Below, piece after piece: positions 41,183 through 53,166 of a stretch of 64,000 nucleotides of DNA (the first letter of the stretch is position 1; every line of letters begins with the position of its first letter). Made by a program: the position numbers and the translations under genes. The stretch comes from Balanoglossus misakiensis (lineage: Eukaryota > Hemichordata): positions 10,106,001 through 10,170,000 of the forward strand of contig CM082580.2 of NCBI GenBank assembly GCA_040954595.2, given 5' to 3'. The notes beneath the pieces are model-generated. The model worked only from the letters and a program-made list of their open reading frames with translations, had not been told where the DNA came from and ran no database searches.

Positions 41183-41878
41183 TGCTCAGTTCAGTGAACC
41201 CATCTGAGTGCAAGCTGATCGACTGAATTGAAAGGAACACGATCAGATAAGATATGTCATCATGCATAGTGAATATATAAAGAGTACCGTGGGAATATAG
41301 ATTCTAGCATTGTTATACTAATAGCTTGTACTGATTTCAATGAAGTGCTATCTATACCCACAGGGTGCTCTACCTCCCTGTTTGTTTGTTTCCTATTTAT
41401 GAATGATTTTTTATACACAATGAAGAATCAACTATTAAAGTGCTGACTGTTTATGTTTGTGCTTGTCAAAACAAAGCAGTGGATTTTTATTTGATTGTAT
41501 CAGGAACTAGTCATCAATTTAGGTAACTTAATATGCGTTCATGACATCAATTTACTTTTTTTTTCAATATTGCAAATAATATTTGATATAAACTGCAATA
41601 ATTCTAATTGAGAGAAAACTAGGAACATTCAATTACTTAGAACATGTAATGTTCAATATGATGGACTTCTGATAGTAACAAACTGCTTGCCTGTGCTGGG
41701 CCCGGGTTGAACTCTGGTGATTTAATTGAGCTTCGTGTTGAAGTGGGTCAGCATGCAACCGTCTCTGTGTATGTGCTAAATGTGGCCGCATAGAAGCAGG
41801 TCAGAGACATAAAAACCACTGAGGTTGAACACAGACGATCAAAACAAAAGATTTATGTGTCTATCAGCAGATACACAG

Positions 41879-41907
41879 GTACATGTACATACATCATGTA
41901 CATGTAC
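41879..41907. repeat. perfect 12-bp inverted repeat
   Basis: Arms GTACATGTACAT (41879-41890) and ATGTACATGTAC (41896-41907) flank a 5-nt loop. Each arm contains the self-complementary ACATGT core, a motif scattered widely in this window. Confidence 0.85.
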
Positions 41908-42355
41908 AGTGGTCGGCCAGTGCATTGTGGGTCTGGAAAAACTAAAACTACCAGTATACTCAGTTTTAGGTCAAATCATTTTAGAATGTCACTCACTTTG
42001 CAGGCGACTAAAGTATAACACCATATATGGGGTCAAATCAAATGCATGGACAGTACATTCGAAAAGCAGGGCATTTATTGGTTGGAGGTATAATACCGTG
42101 GAGAGAACAAGCTTTAGAAAAATCTATGGATGAAAAGGTGGGCTTTTTTATTACTGAGTTGAACGCTCTGGATAGCCCAGGACAATGCGCCCAAGCCAGT
42201 GGGTTAGGTACGGCCTTGAAGACCCTGTACCAGTTTTGAGGGTCCCCCGGTTACTGTGCATTATTAGCTGCTAATTATAAGAATATTGTCCCTGATCAAA
42301 TCCCAATCTCAACATAATACATGTAAAAAAAATTAAAATCATTGATTACTTGGTA

Positions 42356-42595
42356 AGGGGCGGACCATTTGATTTATAGGGGGGCTGGATGATTGGGGGG
42401 GGGGAATTGTCGAAAGTCTTTTGTCAGGAGAAATAACTTGTTTGTGCTGGCTGAGTAAACAAAAACGCTTCCAACAAGGCTTATAAAATATGTTACAGTT
42501 TGGAAAAAAAATGAAAAAATGCTGCCACGGTTGGTGAACAAAAACTTCTTGCCAAACCGAGATCCCCCCCCCCCGAAATCAAACGGTCCACCCCT
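42356..42595. mobile_element. small TIR element, about 240 bp, G/C-tract type
   Basis: Ends are imperfect inverted repeats of the form GGGGYGGACCRTTTGATTT, each followed inward by a poly-G or poly-C tract, as in the larger MITEs of this window. The target duplication is not clear. It is probably a distinct, shorter MITE-like family. Confidence 0.55.
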
Positions 42596-44090
42596 GACTA
42601 GTATGGAGCTACTTTGGGTTGACTGATATTTCCCAGGATTCACTTGGTATGTTCACAGGACAATGACCTCTTGTACCGGCTGACCTTGTTCCAATATTTG
42701 TGTGGTTGATAAATATCTATGTTATTCATAACATGTGCACGTGATTTCATCTGTTGTTGTAGAATTTGTTAATTTTATTTGAGTAATGGCTCACTGTATA
42801 AATCTCCCATCTGACCACCAGCAGCTGCAGTACGTGGCATGCATGGAGCATCAAGGAGAAATTTCTGGGTTCCCAGTGTCTCTTGTACTAATACTACACA
42901 TTTTGAAATTGGTCGATGAACGAAGAATTAATTTTATTTATTTGACAAGGACTAGCTGCATAATATCAATCAACACAATCGATGAAATGGTCGATGGTTT
43001 ACCGTTATCCTTTGCTCTGTATCTTACGGCGATGTCTCCACACCATCACCGCCAGGTCTGTATGGACGCATCAGGATGGTTTCTGTCTTCCAACTTCGAA
43101 ATTCCTCAACATATCTATCTAGCGAAAACTACATCGGCGATTTAACAAACAAGAACAGGACGTTGGCATCTATAAAGTGCCGAACAACAACGGCAAAACG
43201 CATCAAAAAATATCTCTCCTCCATCAGCAACTTCCTGCGGAAGAGGGCGCTGTATTCGTAGCGCCAAATGTAACCCAGATATGGACTGAATGTCCTCGCG
43301 TGGCTTTTCAGAGATGAAAGTTTACGCTGTTGATTGTTCTGTTCAATCTGATTAAAATCAGATGTAGAGTTAAGCGCTTACAACGATGTAATTAACTGTA
43401 ACAATACAAGCCAAGGCGCATATTAACTTTGGGGTCCTGTATTCGTTATTACATCACCTTTACAAGTTCTGCGCTTAGACGCACACACAGTTGAAACAGT
43501 GTAAAAACTACGCACGCATCCCCGAAAAAAATACAAACAAATATGATGATTGATACGAGCAAAAAATCACTCCGGAAAATGTCACCAATAAACAGACCTT
43601 GTCCTTGGTCGATCGATTCCCCAGTGCCCAGACAGACACAAGTACATTGACCATTTCATATTTGTTAGAAATACCACCAAAGTTACAAAGTAAGAAAATA
43701 AACACGACTGCTAGAGCTACATACGGATATAAAGAATGAAGGCTTAAGTACACGATGCCAAGGTAAAATCAATAAAATTGTGATGCTGTTAACGTTAGCT
43801 ACATCGTCTGCAATTGATTTTGAGTCTAGCCATTTCAGGCTGCTCACGATTGTCAGGGTTCAGCACAACAGGTTTTCGTTTGTATTCATTCGTGAACTGA
43901 CACATAGAAAACTCGCGTGTCATGTTAATCGAGTAAAAACTATCGTACTACTACAGGGTAAAATTCTGTATCCTACTACTTTCTAAGGCTAGAACGGCAT
44001 TCGCTAAATACCGGACCGGGTGCGTGGGAGAGGAGATGCCCGAGCTGTGATTTTTGGCCGGTGGGGGCGCAGACTTTATCCGTTTAGCAG

Positions 44091-45173
44091 TTAAGTTGGA
44101 GAAGAGAGCAGTTGAATTGGACCGTTGCCACCAGCACCAGAACGCCAAGTGACCGCATCCTTCTTCCGCAGGTATACTTTAACTCTGTCTTCTCTCACCT
44201 AAAATCGATAAAAATGAGAAGGCCAGGTAGTGAGTATGTAACACGATTTCGAAAACTACAATGTCACTGTCTATGTCTACACTTCAGGTTGGCAAGTATA
44301 GTTCATGTTCTTACCTTCCATGTACATTTGCTTTTCTCGATAGGTTTATAGAGTTGCTTCCCGTTCTCTTCAAAGGCATAAGTACGCCCATCGTAGACCA
44401 CTTTGACCTCAAAGGAACTGTAAATGAATAACGGCCATAGCATATCGTTTCAGAGATAGAAATCCAAGACAATTGACGTTTTTCATGCTTTGCTAGTGAA
44501 TTCGGGGACACTGGTTAAAAACGTACTCACTTTGACATCCCAAACTTTGATGAACAGAATGTAAATGTTGTATTTAATACACGGGCGTATAACAGAACAG
44601 CTCTGACAGAGTCTGCGTGCAAATGTAAACATCATTCATGTATAGTTTCAAACAGCGTTCTCCCCGAGGGGTTTTAGCAGGGCAGACCCGCCCTCCTTTA
44701 TTTTTTGCCGCCCTGCTATCTTACGCGCCGCCCTGCTTTCTTTTCATTCCCGCCCTGGTAAACATCCCCGTGACGCTTACCAACTCTCGTGATGATTGAC
44801 AGTGCGATGCGAATACACTACTTGCACACTGAATCCCTGATGCCAACGCCATGACGAATTCCCAAGCAGCCAATGCATATCTTCTTCGGACCCATGTGAC
44901 TTTGGATGAAATCGCGGAAGAAACACTTACTTGTCTTTAAACTTGGTTTCTACTTTCACATCTCCCGTAAGTTCTTTCCATTTGGACACACCGACAATTC
45001 TTGCCTTGATTTTGATTACTTCAAAATCATCAGTCTCTGAAATACCTGTTGAAATGTTGATTTCCCCAGCTTTAGAGAATTGCTCAGTAATTATACCATA
45101 TGATATAGGTTTCAAATAATTAACTATACTCACGTAATTCTGTCAAATAGTCTATTTTGGTGTTTGCACCCAT
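44091..45173 (-). CDS. small CS-domain protein (calcyclin-binding-protein-like)
   Basis: Four coding exons, 118 aa: 45173-45134, 45036-44931, 44417-44315 and 44198-44091. Almost the whole protein is a CS (p23/Hsp20-like) beta-sandwich. Key stretches are DVKVETKFKDNSFEVKVVY, then LYKPIEKSKCTWK, then VREDRVKVYLRKK…TW. This order and wording resemble the central CS domain of CACYBP/SIP, which binds client or chaperone partners. The N-terminal dimerisation segment and the C-terminal SGS domain of CACYBP are absent. An acceptor (TTGCAG) just upstream of the ATG indicates a 5'UTR intron. Other CS families (p23, NUDC) remain possible. Co-chaperone function is inferred. Confidence 0.75.
44655..44770. 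repeat. imperfect CCGCCCTGCT repeats
   Basis: Several copies of (C)CGCCCT(GCT/CCT/GGT) in about 100 bp, preceded by the complementary AGCAGGGC. The cluster lies in intron 2 of the CS-domain gene. It could be a folded-back repeat. Function unknown. Confidence 0.45.
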
Positions 45174-47023
45174 GCTTTGTCTCCTGCAATAATAACAAAA
45201 AGCAATGTGTATCAGGGGCTAGGAATGAAACTTGTCTGTGAAAGACTTTTCCGTTGGATCTTTCTCTGCCTGAAGCTCTTATTAACGCTGACTTCCATGT
45301 TTAAATCACGGTGTCGTCACCTTTATCCGACGAACAAGTCATTACGATGGGATTGATATTTACTTTTACTCCGCGAAATGCCATGTCTTGAATACCAGTG
45401 ACCGCGTTGAAAATACTTAAAACTTTGTGAACATTTGGTGACTGTGAAGCGTGTATTTAGACACATGTATACCCAGTCCCAGCTTGATGCAGAGGATCTG
45501 CGATGGAACCGTGATACCTTCGGTTGCAGGTCCAGGGAATGACAGCCACGTATGCAATGCTTTTCCAAAGTCGCAACTTTTCCAGCCCACTCACATTCTT
45601 GTATTATTCCTGAGGGCCACTTTATTTGCATGACAATTGAAGACGCTGCATCAACAAATCACTCGAAACCGATTTTTTCCTATTGGATGAGCTAAAACAA
45701 TGGCCGCTACACTATGCCATGCGAATTAGCCGTCCCCAGCTACCGGGTTGAAAAAGCAACGCGGTCGTTAAGTTGTCAATGGGACACCGAATCCAATCAG
45801 ACATATACTTGTGAAAGCAGCCATTAATTGTTTTGATGCAAATCCAGGAACACCGAACAAAAAGGTTAGATAGTAAACAACATTACAATGAATTCTAGTT
45901 TCATAATTTCTCTCTGTGAGGTCAATGCTACTTTTCCATTGGATCTCAATCTAATCGCAAAACCGGATTGGCTTGTTCGCATATTATCCATACTTCATGA
46001 AAACGAAAACACTTCATGTATATATGGCGGACACTGAGGCTGCGGAGAAATCGATTTGCCCAGCCAGATTTCCAAGCATTACTTCAGAAGTTCTCGTGCG
46101 TAGTGCTATAAGGTACAGTCGTATGACGGTATGAGAGCTCCCCGAAAGACGACTGTACCTCATACGCTTGCACCTCACAGTCTAGCGTTGTACCTGTGCG
46201 AGACAAAACTGGTACCAAATTCCAAGACTCTCACACGAACTTTCTTCACTTCAACAAAAAAAGTATTGTCAGTCAGTCAACAAACACGGACACTCGCATG
46301 AGCACAGAACGTACACAAACGTGTCCGTTGTCATGTAATTAGAAGAAGCACAGGGCCAGCAGTATAACAGGTGTAGCGTTTACCTTCCTTACCTGCGGTT
46401 AAGTTAACAGATTCTTGCTCCACGAGAGCGGGCCGTGAACACTTTGCCTTGTAAACACGCACTTCTGCCTCGTTCTGTCTTTATGGAGGGGTTTGTGTTT
46501 CATTTATGGGGGGCTGTACTGTTCTGTACCGATTACGCAAGATTGCTTCAACAACAAAACAGTACAATCCGAGAAAGCAAGAGGGACCCACAAAATCAAT
46601 TCACACACCGGAAACGCGGTGTCATTGTAGATGTCAGCATTGATGCAACAATACAACCATAAATACACTCGAATAACCATGGAGGATTAAGCCTATCACT
46701 AATACCCCGGATTTTTCTAGCTTTTATTGGGAGCAGCGGGACCATGTTGGGACACCTGCACAAAGCGCCCTCAACAGGCATAAAACCAAGTCTCGTTTGG
46801 ATTGGCCTATAGACAACTGTACGTACGAACTACATCCGTAGTACGTCCCATGGTTTATGCACATGTATAATACATGAAGCATGCGCAGACATACCTTTGG
46901 GGGATATGTATGTAGGTCATGCTGAGGCCTTCATTTTTGGCCGGCCTACGGAGCCTCAGAACCCCCCAAAGGTACACCAGGTGCAACTTTTCTGATGCCA
47001 CTGTTTTGCATGATCAACCCAAG
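45174..47023. other. intergenic spacer between divergent CS-domain and GSTO genes
   Basis: Should contain both promoters. A perfect 12-bp hairpin is annotated separately at 46111-46160. No convincing coding exon was found. Confidence 0.45.
46111..46160. repeat. perfect 12-bp inverted repeat (hairpin)
   Basis: Arms AGGTACAGTCGT (46111-46122) and ACGACTGTACCT (46149-46160) flank a 26-nt loop, about 0.9 kb upstream of the first omega GST. Confidence 0.8.
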
Positions 47024-48769
47024 ATGTCGGAGAAACACCTGGCCAAAGGTAAGATTCGTTCCGGCGTGAAATTCAGTGCGGCCAACTTGAAGTGACTGCA
47101 TTGCATTGACCCAGGTCAGCCGTGATATAACCACTACGTACGCTTACTGGTATGGCTTGTCCGGCTAATGGCTGCGCTGCAGTTGTGTATTGACAGCCTA
47201 CATGTTGGCTGCAGTGGTTGGCTGATCTGCGGTGCGCAGTGCGAAAAGCAACCATGAGACAGAGTGTTATGCGTTAAACCTAAGGTTAAAACATTTGCTG
47301 TCAACTAAATTATTTTTACACGCTTTTGTAACTATTGCCATGTATGTTATGTTAGATCTTTAACCATGAAACTGACTGCCAATCTCAAAATGACCAATGG
47401 ACAGGGACGCCGGCTAGGTACAAAGTCTTCTATTTAGCAATGCAAACATTCCCGAAAGTGCATTGACACCAGAGTGAGTGCAGTTGTGGTGGCTCTTTCG
47501 TATTATGTCACTGCCTGATTTCCCATTTTGTCACTTCAAGATTCACTTCAGATTGTCTTGGTACATGTACATGTACTATTGTCGTACCTTTTACAAATGA
47601 TCGACACCAACTTATGTTTATTATTTGCTAATAGGGTCACCATTTCCTCCTCTGAAGTATGGGACAATACGTCTGTACAGTATGAGGTTTTGTCCGTATG
47701 CACAGAGGTCAAGAATGGCCTTAGCTGCCAAAGGAATACAGTAGGTATCCGAAGAATTTCATGTACATAATTCGATGGAAAGCTTTCCTTCAGGATGAAA
47801 TTAGCTATTTTTTATTGTTGAAGACACTACTACTATTCAAACTTAGTGTATGTTTTGTTTTGTTTTCTCAGGTTTGAACTTGTCAATTGTGATTTGATGC
47901 GAAAGCCCGAGTGGCTATTGGAAAGAAACCCAAAGGGTCTTGTACCAGTGTTGGAGCACGATGGCGTAGTCGTCTTCGAGTCCCTCACCGTGAACAACTA
48001 CCTGGACGAAGTCTTTCCGGGTCAGAGGTCACTTAACCCCAAGGATCCTCTTCAGAGGGCGAAGGACGGGATGTTGTATGATCTCTTCGATGGCTATGTA
48101 TGTATATATGTGTGTGTGTGTTCATTATTGTACAGTCTTTTTGCAAATGCACAACTCGCAGTTTCAGTCATGAGACCGAAGACCTGCGATAGAAACAAAA
48201 TTCTTTTTGCAAAGATTCCGGTGTTTTAACTGAAAGATCCGAGGACTAAATCATAGCAAATGAAGTATACCTTTTCCGTATGTTACCAACAGATTTTAGG
48301 ACCGTATTTCAATTTGATTCGGGCCAACGAGGAAGCAAAGGCACGCATCCTGAAGGGATTACGCAAATTGGACTCAGAGTTGAAAATCAGAGGAACAGAA
48401 TTCTTCGGAGGTGACCAACCAGGCATGCTGGACTACAATATGTGGCCGTGGTTGGAAAGACTGTACCAAATGCAGGGAGAGGCCGGAGTTACGCTCTTTG
48501 TCGACACGATGCCACTTTTGAAGAAGTACGTGAAGAGAATGTTTGAAGATGAAGCCGTCAAGGTCACGCAAAACCCTCCTGTACTGAGAAGAAAATTCAG
48601 TCATTCTTATCTCTCAGGGAATCCACAATATGATTTTGACGAAGACTCAGGTGAGAAACAGAACCCCGCCTCTCTCTCTCCCCTCTCTCACTCTTTATTA
48701 TTACCTATTGTCTGACTGTCTGTCTGTCTCTATCTTTTTTTCTCATCACCAGCACAAGCAAAGTTGTGA
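47024..48769 (+). CDS. omega-class glutathione S-transferase, copy A (C-terminal AKL)
   Basis: Glutathione-dependent thioltransferase or dehydroascorbate-reductase type enzyme, usually cytosolic. Five exons: 47024-47048, 47635-47740, 47872-48097, 48293-48650 and 48753-48769; 243 aa. The omega active-site motif [10 protein letters not shown] places the catalytic Cys at 28. LVPVLEHDG and [12 protein letters not shown] form the GSH site, and [20 protein letters not shown] is the C-terminal domain signature. The MSEKHL N-terminus matches copy B, supporting the first exon. A tiny last exon replaces the B-copy ending and yields …[13 protein letters not shown]. The terminal AKL fits the peroxisomal PTS1 consensus. 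The intron splitting FFG/GD in copy B is missing here. An AATAAA at 49265-49270 may be the polyA signal. Confidence 0.93.
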
Positions 48770-49726
48770 AGATATCTGTATTTACAGCCCGAGAAATTAA
48801 CAACACGAAAAGGAGTTATACCAAATGGGCGGCTGCAATGAATGTCCCGTGTGGACCATTGTAATTGGCCTAAATTGCAAGATTGCAATTGGCGAATTAT
48901 GAGAGGTCATAAGACACACCCGCTGCATGGCAGTATAAATCGCGGAGGAGCTACTATCAGCATTATCAATACAATCAGCCAATTGAAATATTTTCAGAAA
49001 AACAGCTTTAAAGAGTTCCTCTAAATCAATGTCAGACCCTCCCTCATCTATTACCTGATGCATTTTTCTCATGAGAACGCAGTGGAATACGGGCAATAAG
49101 GTTATATGAGCTATTCAATTTGTAACTTCCAATACATTTACATTAATTTTGGATTACGTCTTCTTGGAATTTCAGCGTGTTAAACAGAATAAGTGTTCCA
49201 TTTTGACATTGACATTTATCTATTGAATTAAGATAGATCATGACTGTCCAAAATGTGTCTTATCAATAAAATTTCCCGAACTTGTATGCTCACAAACCGA
49301 CAGAGGCCGATCAAAGTACATGTACGTACAGTCAGGTGAACAATCGGCTGTACAGAACATGTGATACATGTACGTGATCTTACCGTTAACAGTCAAGCTC
49401 CGGCTGTCTAAGAAGAAGAAGGGAGAAGCTAATATTGCAGCCAAGAACGCTCAGACCTGTCCGTGAAAAATTTGCACAGTTTTTGGAGGACACCAGAAGT
49501 GCCAACCGCATAGATTTACATTTTTTTATTGGTCATACATTTCTTGTACAATCTAATCCCATGCCTATGGGAGTTCATTGACGATCACACGTATACCTCA
49601 CACACATTGTTGATGTCACAAGATTTCAACGACTATGAGACTGTACATTTCACACAATGTGATCATGACCCAAGCGAAGACTAAGTGCCAGACTCTGCTT
49701 AACTTATAGCCTAGTCACTGTGATTA
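48770..49726. other. spacer downstream of GSTO copy A
   Basis: Includes the likely 3'UTR and the AATAAA at 49265-49270. No further gene was recognised before the TTA duplication that flanks the third MITE. Confidence 0.5.
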
Positions 49727-50636
49727 GGGAGCATTCGTCTTTTACAGGGAGGGGGGGGGCCGGTGGAATTTGAGTCGCCGACTAAATGTAAAAGGCAACC
49801 CCCCCTCGAAATTACTTTTCTAAAATGTGTCCCCCCCTAAATTCTTCAATTGTAAAATGTGACCCCCCCAAAAAAAAACAACAACAAAGTTTATCCACCG
49901 GATTAAACTTATCAAACTTTGTCAGATATTTAGACTGACCATTGTTATTGCTGACATATGATTCTATTCAGAATTACATTCATTCTATCTTGTAAAAAAA
50001 GAAAAACAGCACTCCCATGAAAAGAATTTGAAACTGATGTTTCCCCTCATCAGTGGGCATTAAAACTGAACATTGTTTTTATTTTTTAAGTATTTGTATT
50101 CTGTGTTGGGAGACATTGTAAACCGAGAATTGAAGGGGGTGGGTTTGGGAGGGGGTGTCCCCCTCCCACGTTAAAAAAAATTGTAAAATACAGAGCTCAA
50201 AGCTGCATTTTAATGAACCCGGCAAAAGCAAATTAACTCAACTACCGGTATGTTGGGGAGGACAAATTTAACCGTCGCCGCTCAAAGTTATCATGGGGTG
50301 GGGGCAAGTCCCCTGACCTGGGACACTATAGATAAACCAGTAAATGATTGAAAGGTGTTGATGAATGGAGGGGGTGGGTGTGGGAGGGGGTTTCCCCCTC
50401 CCACATTAGAAAATTTTGTAAAATAAAGGGCGCGAAACTGCATTTTTGCGGACTCAAAATAAACATTTAGTCGTCAAAGTTTGCTATAATTCCATACAAA
50501 TCTGTTGTAAAAATTGTCCCCCCCCCAAACCATTGATTATAAAATTTGTCCCCCCCCCTAAAAACTGCTTTGTAAAAGTAAACCCCCCCTGATTTCCACC
50601 GGCCCCCCCCCCTCCCTGTAAAAAACGAATGCTCCC
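49727..50636. mobile_element. PIF/Harbinger-like MITE, copy 3
   Basis: About 910 bp, flanked by TTA at 49724-49726 and 50637-50639. Its termini match copy 1 (GGGAGCATTCGT…ACAGGGAGGGG with inverse at the right end). The interior is colinear with copy 2. It lies between the two omega GST genes, so it was inserted after, or independently of, that duplication. No coding capacity was seen. Confidence 0.82.
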
Positions 50637-51008
50637 TTAAGATCGAGGTCGCCTCTCCGTTGGCACGTAGAGTTTCTACATAACAATTGATATGATGAGT
50701 CACAGTGACGATTCATGAAATCTTGTGAAATTTGCCATGTCATTATCCTGACACCAGACTTGTACACGACACTGTTTAAAACAGAGTCCTCCCTTATTTC
50801 TTTTACGTTGCATCTTGGGTCTGGTGCTTGAGGGGCCTGTGGTTCTACACATAAAAGCTAATGACAGTATTGCGTGTGTCTGCTTCACCACAGGTCAAAG
50901 GTGAACTTTATAACCTCATTATCACGTGTGTCCTATATAAGCGCCATCCAGTCCCTGCAAAATACCACTCACCGCCTGATACTGTGACCGCCCTACAACT
51001 AAAACGGT

Positions 51009-51687
51009 ATGTCTGAAAAACATCTAGAAACAGGTGAGACATTTCACAACATTCTTCATTAGTCTTTGGAGGTAGGATAATACTGTTGCCTTAATAGTGT
51101 GTTTTGCGACACAACTTCTTTCAATTAGGCGACTGCTCTATAGGTAAATGATTTCAGCCGAGGTCGAACTTGGTAAAGGTATTCTGTGATTTTGACTACC
51201 AAATTACGCGGTATGGTGTTGTGGAGATGCTGGTTATGTAGGAGAGAATCGTTAGCTTTTATAATCTGTTTTGAAGGATTTTGCATCGCGGGTACATTTC
51301 ACGATAACTCTCATGGCTTAGAATTCGTACTCTGTCAGCGTATCCTTGAACCCCAACCCGGCCAAAAAAGTAAACTCTTTGTTTCGCGACCCGGCGCTAT
51401 CAATTTTTGCTAGGACTTATTTTCAACCAGACTCCCCTAAACTATGGGACTTTGGCGATAAATAATTTTTGTTCGTGTATGTATGTTTATGTAGGAGCAC
51501 CCTTTCCTCCCGTTAAAGATGGGGCGATACGACTTTATAGTATGCGATTTTGTCCGTTCGCACAGAGATCCAGACTGGCGCTGGCTGCGAAGGGAATAAA
51601 GTAAGTACATGCTGCCATTCCGTCTTCTGTTGGCTTATTCGTTCTGGTTGAATTCAACAGCATCAGAATTAAAGGACGCTGGTGTAT

Positions 51688-51719
<32 letters not shown>

Positions 51720-52928
51720 TAGAGCGAGCGAGAGAGAGACAGAGTCTGCACACGATGACGCCCATTTGATTCATTGCGTTGGCATTAATTATATGTCAGT
51801 TGTCTGAGGCGACGGAATATGTAGCGATCGTCGGAGTGAATGTAGATCTAACGCACCCCTTACATATGTCGTCCGTCCCTATTTCAGGTTTGAAGTTGTC
51901 AACTGCAACTTGGCCAGAAAGCCGGAATGGCTGCTTGAGAGGAATCCCAAAGGTCTGGTTCCTGTACTGGAGCACGACGGGAAAGTCGTCTTCGAATCCC
52001 TGATCGTCAACGACTACTTAGATGAAGTCTTTCCGGGTACACGGTCACTTAACCCTAAGGATCCTTATCAGAAAGCAAAGGACGGAATTCTGGTAGATTT
52101 ATTTGGAAGTCAGGTATGACACCATATTTAATCCTTTATTATAAATTCATATGATAAACAATTTTAAATTTTGTCCTTCGAAGATGACTAAGCTAGTCTT
52201 ATAAATTGTTGCTTTTCGGGGTACTAAAAATGCCAACTTGATAATAGTGTTCGGAATACTAATATCTGCTGATTTTTCTCGTTTTCTATGATAAGTTATA
52301 TTTTTTTTGAAATTCCACCTCAGATTACCGCAAATTTCTACAAAGTCGCAAGGTCCCAGGGCAAAGATGAAGACGCAAAGGAAAATATGCTGAAAGGAGT
52401 AGCTAAGATGGAAGCCGAACTGAAAAGTAGAGGCACCAAATTCTTTGGAGGTGAGTTTACGATTGTTATAGGGGTACTCAGTAGGTTGCAAGGACCCCCT
52501 AAGTTCAGTAATAAAGATCGTACTCGTTGGCAGCCATCTTTGTCAGTGACTCGCTCTATAACATGGTGTCAGAAGTAGGATCTTTATTATCTTCATTAAT
52601 ATTTTCCCATTCATATTTTTATCTCGTGAAAGCTTAATCGTCACATCAGATAGGCTCTATCAGATTCATAAAAGTGTGTTTTTGATTCCCTGAAGGCGAT
52701 CAGCCAGGCATGGTGGACTACAACGTGTGGCCCTGGCTTGAAAGAATGAAGGAGATGCAAGAGGGTATAGGAGTTATGGTGTACGGCGACAACACACCTC
52801 TCCTGAACGACTATGTTGACAGGATGTTCGCTGATGAAGCGGTCAAGAGCACCCTCAACCCCAAGGAACTTCGGGACAAGTTCTACGCCTCGTACAAAGC
52901 TGGCAATATGCAGTATGATTTTGATTAA
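51009..52928 (+). CDS. omega-class glutathione S-transferase, copy B
   Basis: Five exons: 51009-51033, 51495-51600, 51888-52113, 52324-52450 and 52696-52928; 238 aa, close to human GSTO1 (241). [10 protein letters not shown] carries the catalytic Cys28. [25 protein letters not shown] and [20 protein letters not shown] are intact. It ends …NMQYDFD with no peroxisome-type tail. All intron phases match copy A up to exon 3. Here an extra phase-1 intron interrupts FFG|GDQ. The gene is convergent with the alcohol dehydrogenase, whose stop lies 238 nt beyond this stop codon. Confidence 0.95.
51687..51714. repeat. (GA)n microsatellite
   Basis: GA run in intron 2 of GSTO copy B, followed by degenerate GAGC repeats. 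Confidence 0.92.
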
Positions 52929-53166
52929 ATTGGGTATGCATTGAGTATGCAAATTACAATTATTTTTAAAGTATGCAGATAGTTTTGTTTTATTCAAAGC
53001 TTGCCTTGTATCTAGACTAGGAACCCGTTGCTACGGTAATTAACTAAATCTCGCGAGATCCCGCTATGAGCGGAAATGTGACTACATCACAAGATAAGTA
53101 AAATGCCACTGTACTCGACGGCAGAATTTCATATTCCGATTCATATAACTCCGAGTGGAACGATGA

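Larger units (their letters stand above)
41183..44090. other. intergenic region, no supported gene
   Basis: Contains an inverted repeat at 41879-41907 and a small TIR element at 42356-42595, annotated separately. Open frames at 41825-42239 and 42786-43145 show no known motif or splice support. The rest is AT-rich and featureless. Confidence 0.45.

Noticed and set aside
42786-43145. 119-aa plus-strand ORF
   Set aside because: Nothing recognisable and no flanking splice or promoter evidence.
48651-48715. Read-through C-terminus of GSTO copy A
   Set aside because: The unspliced tail is Ser/Leu low complexity over a CT-rich intron. A consensus donor and a strong acceptor support the AKL mini-exon instead.
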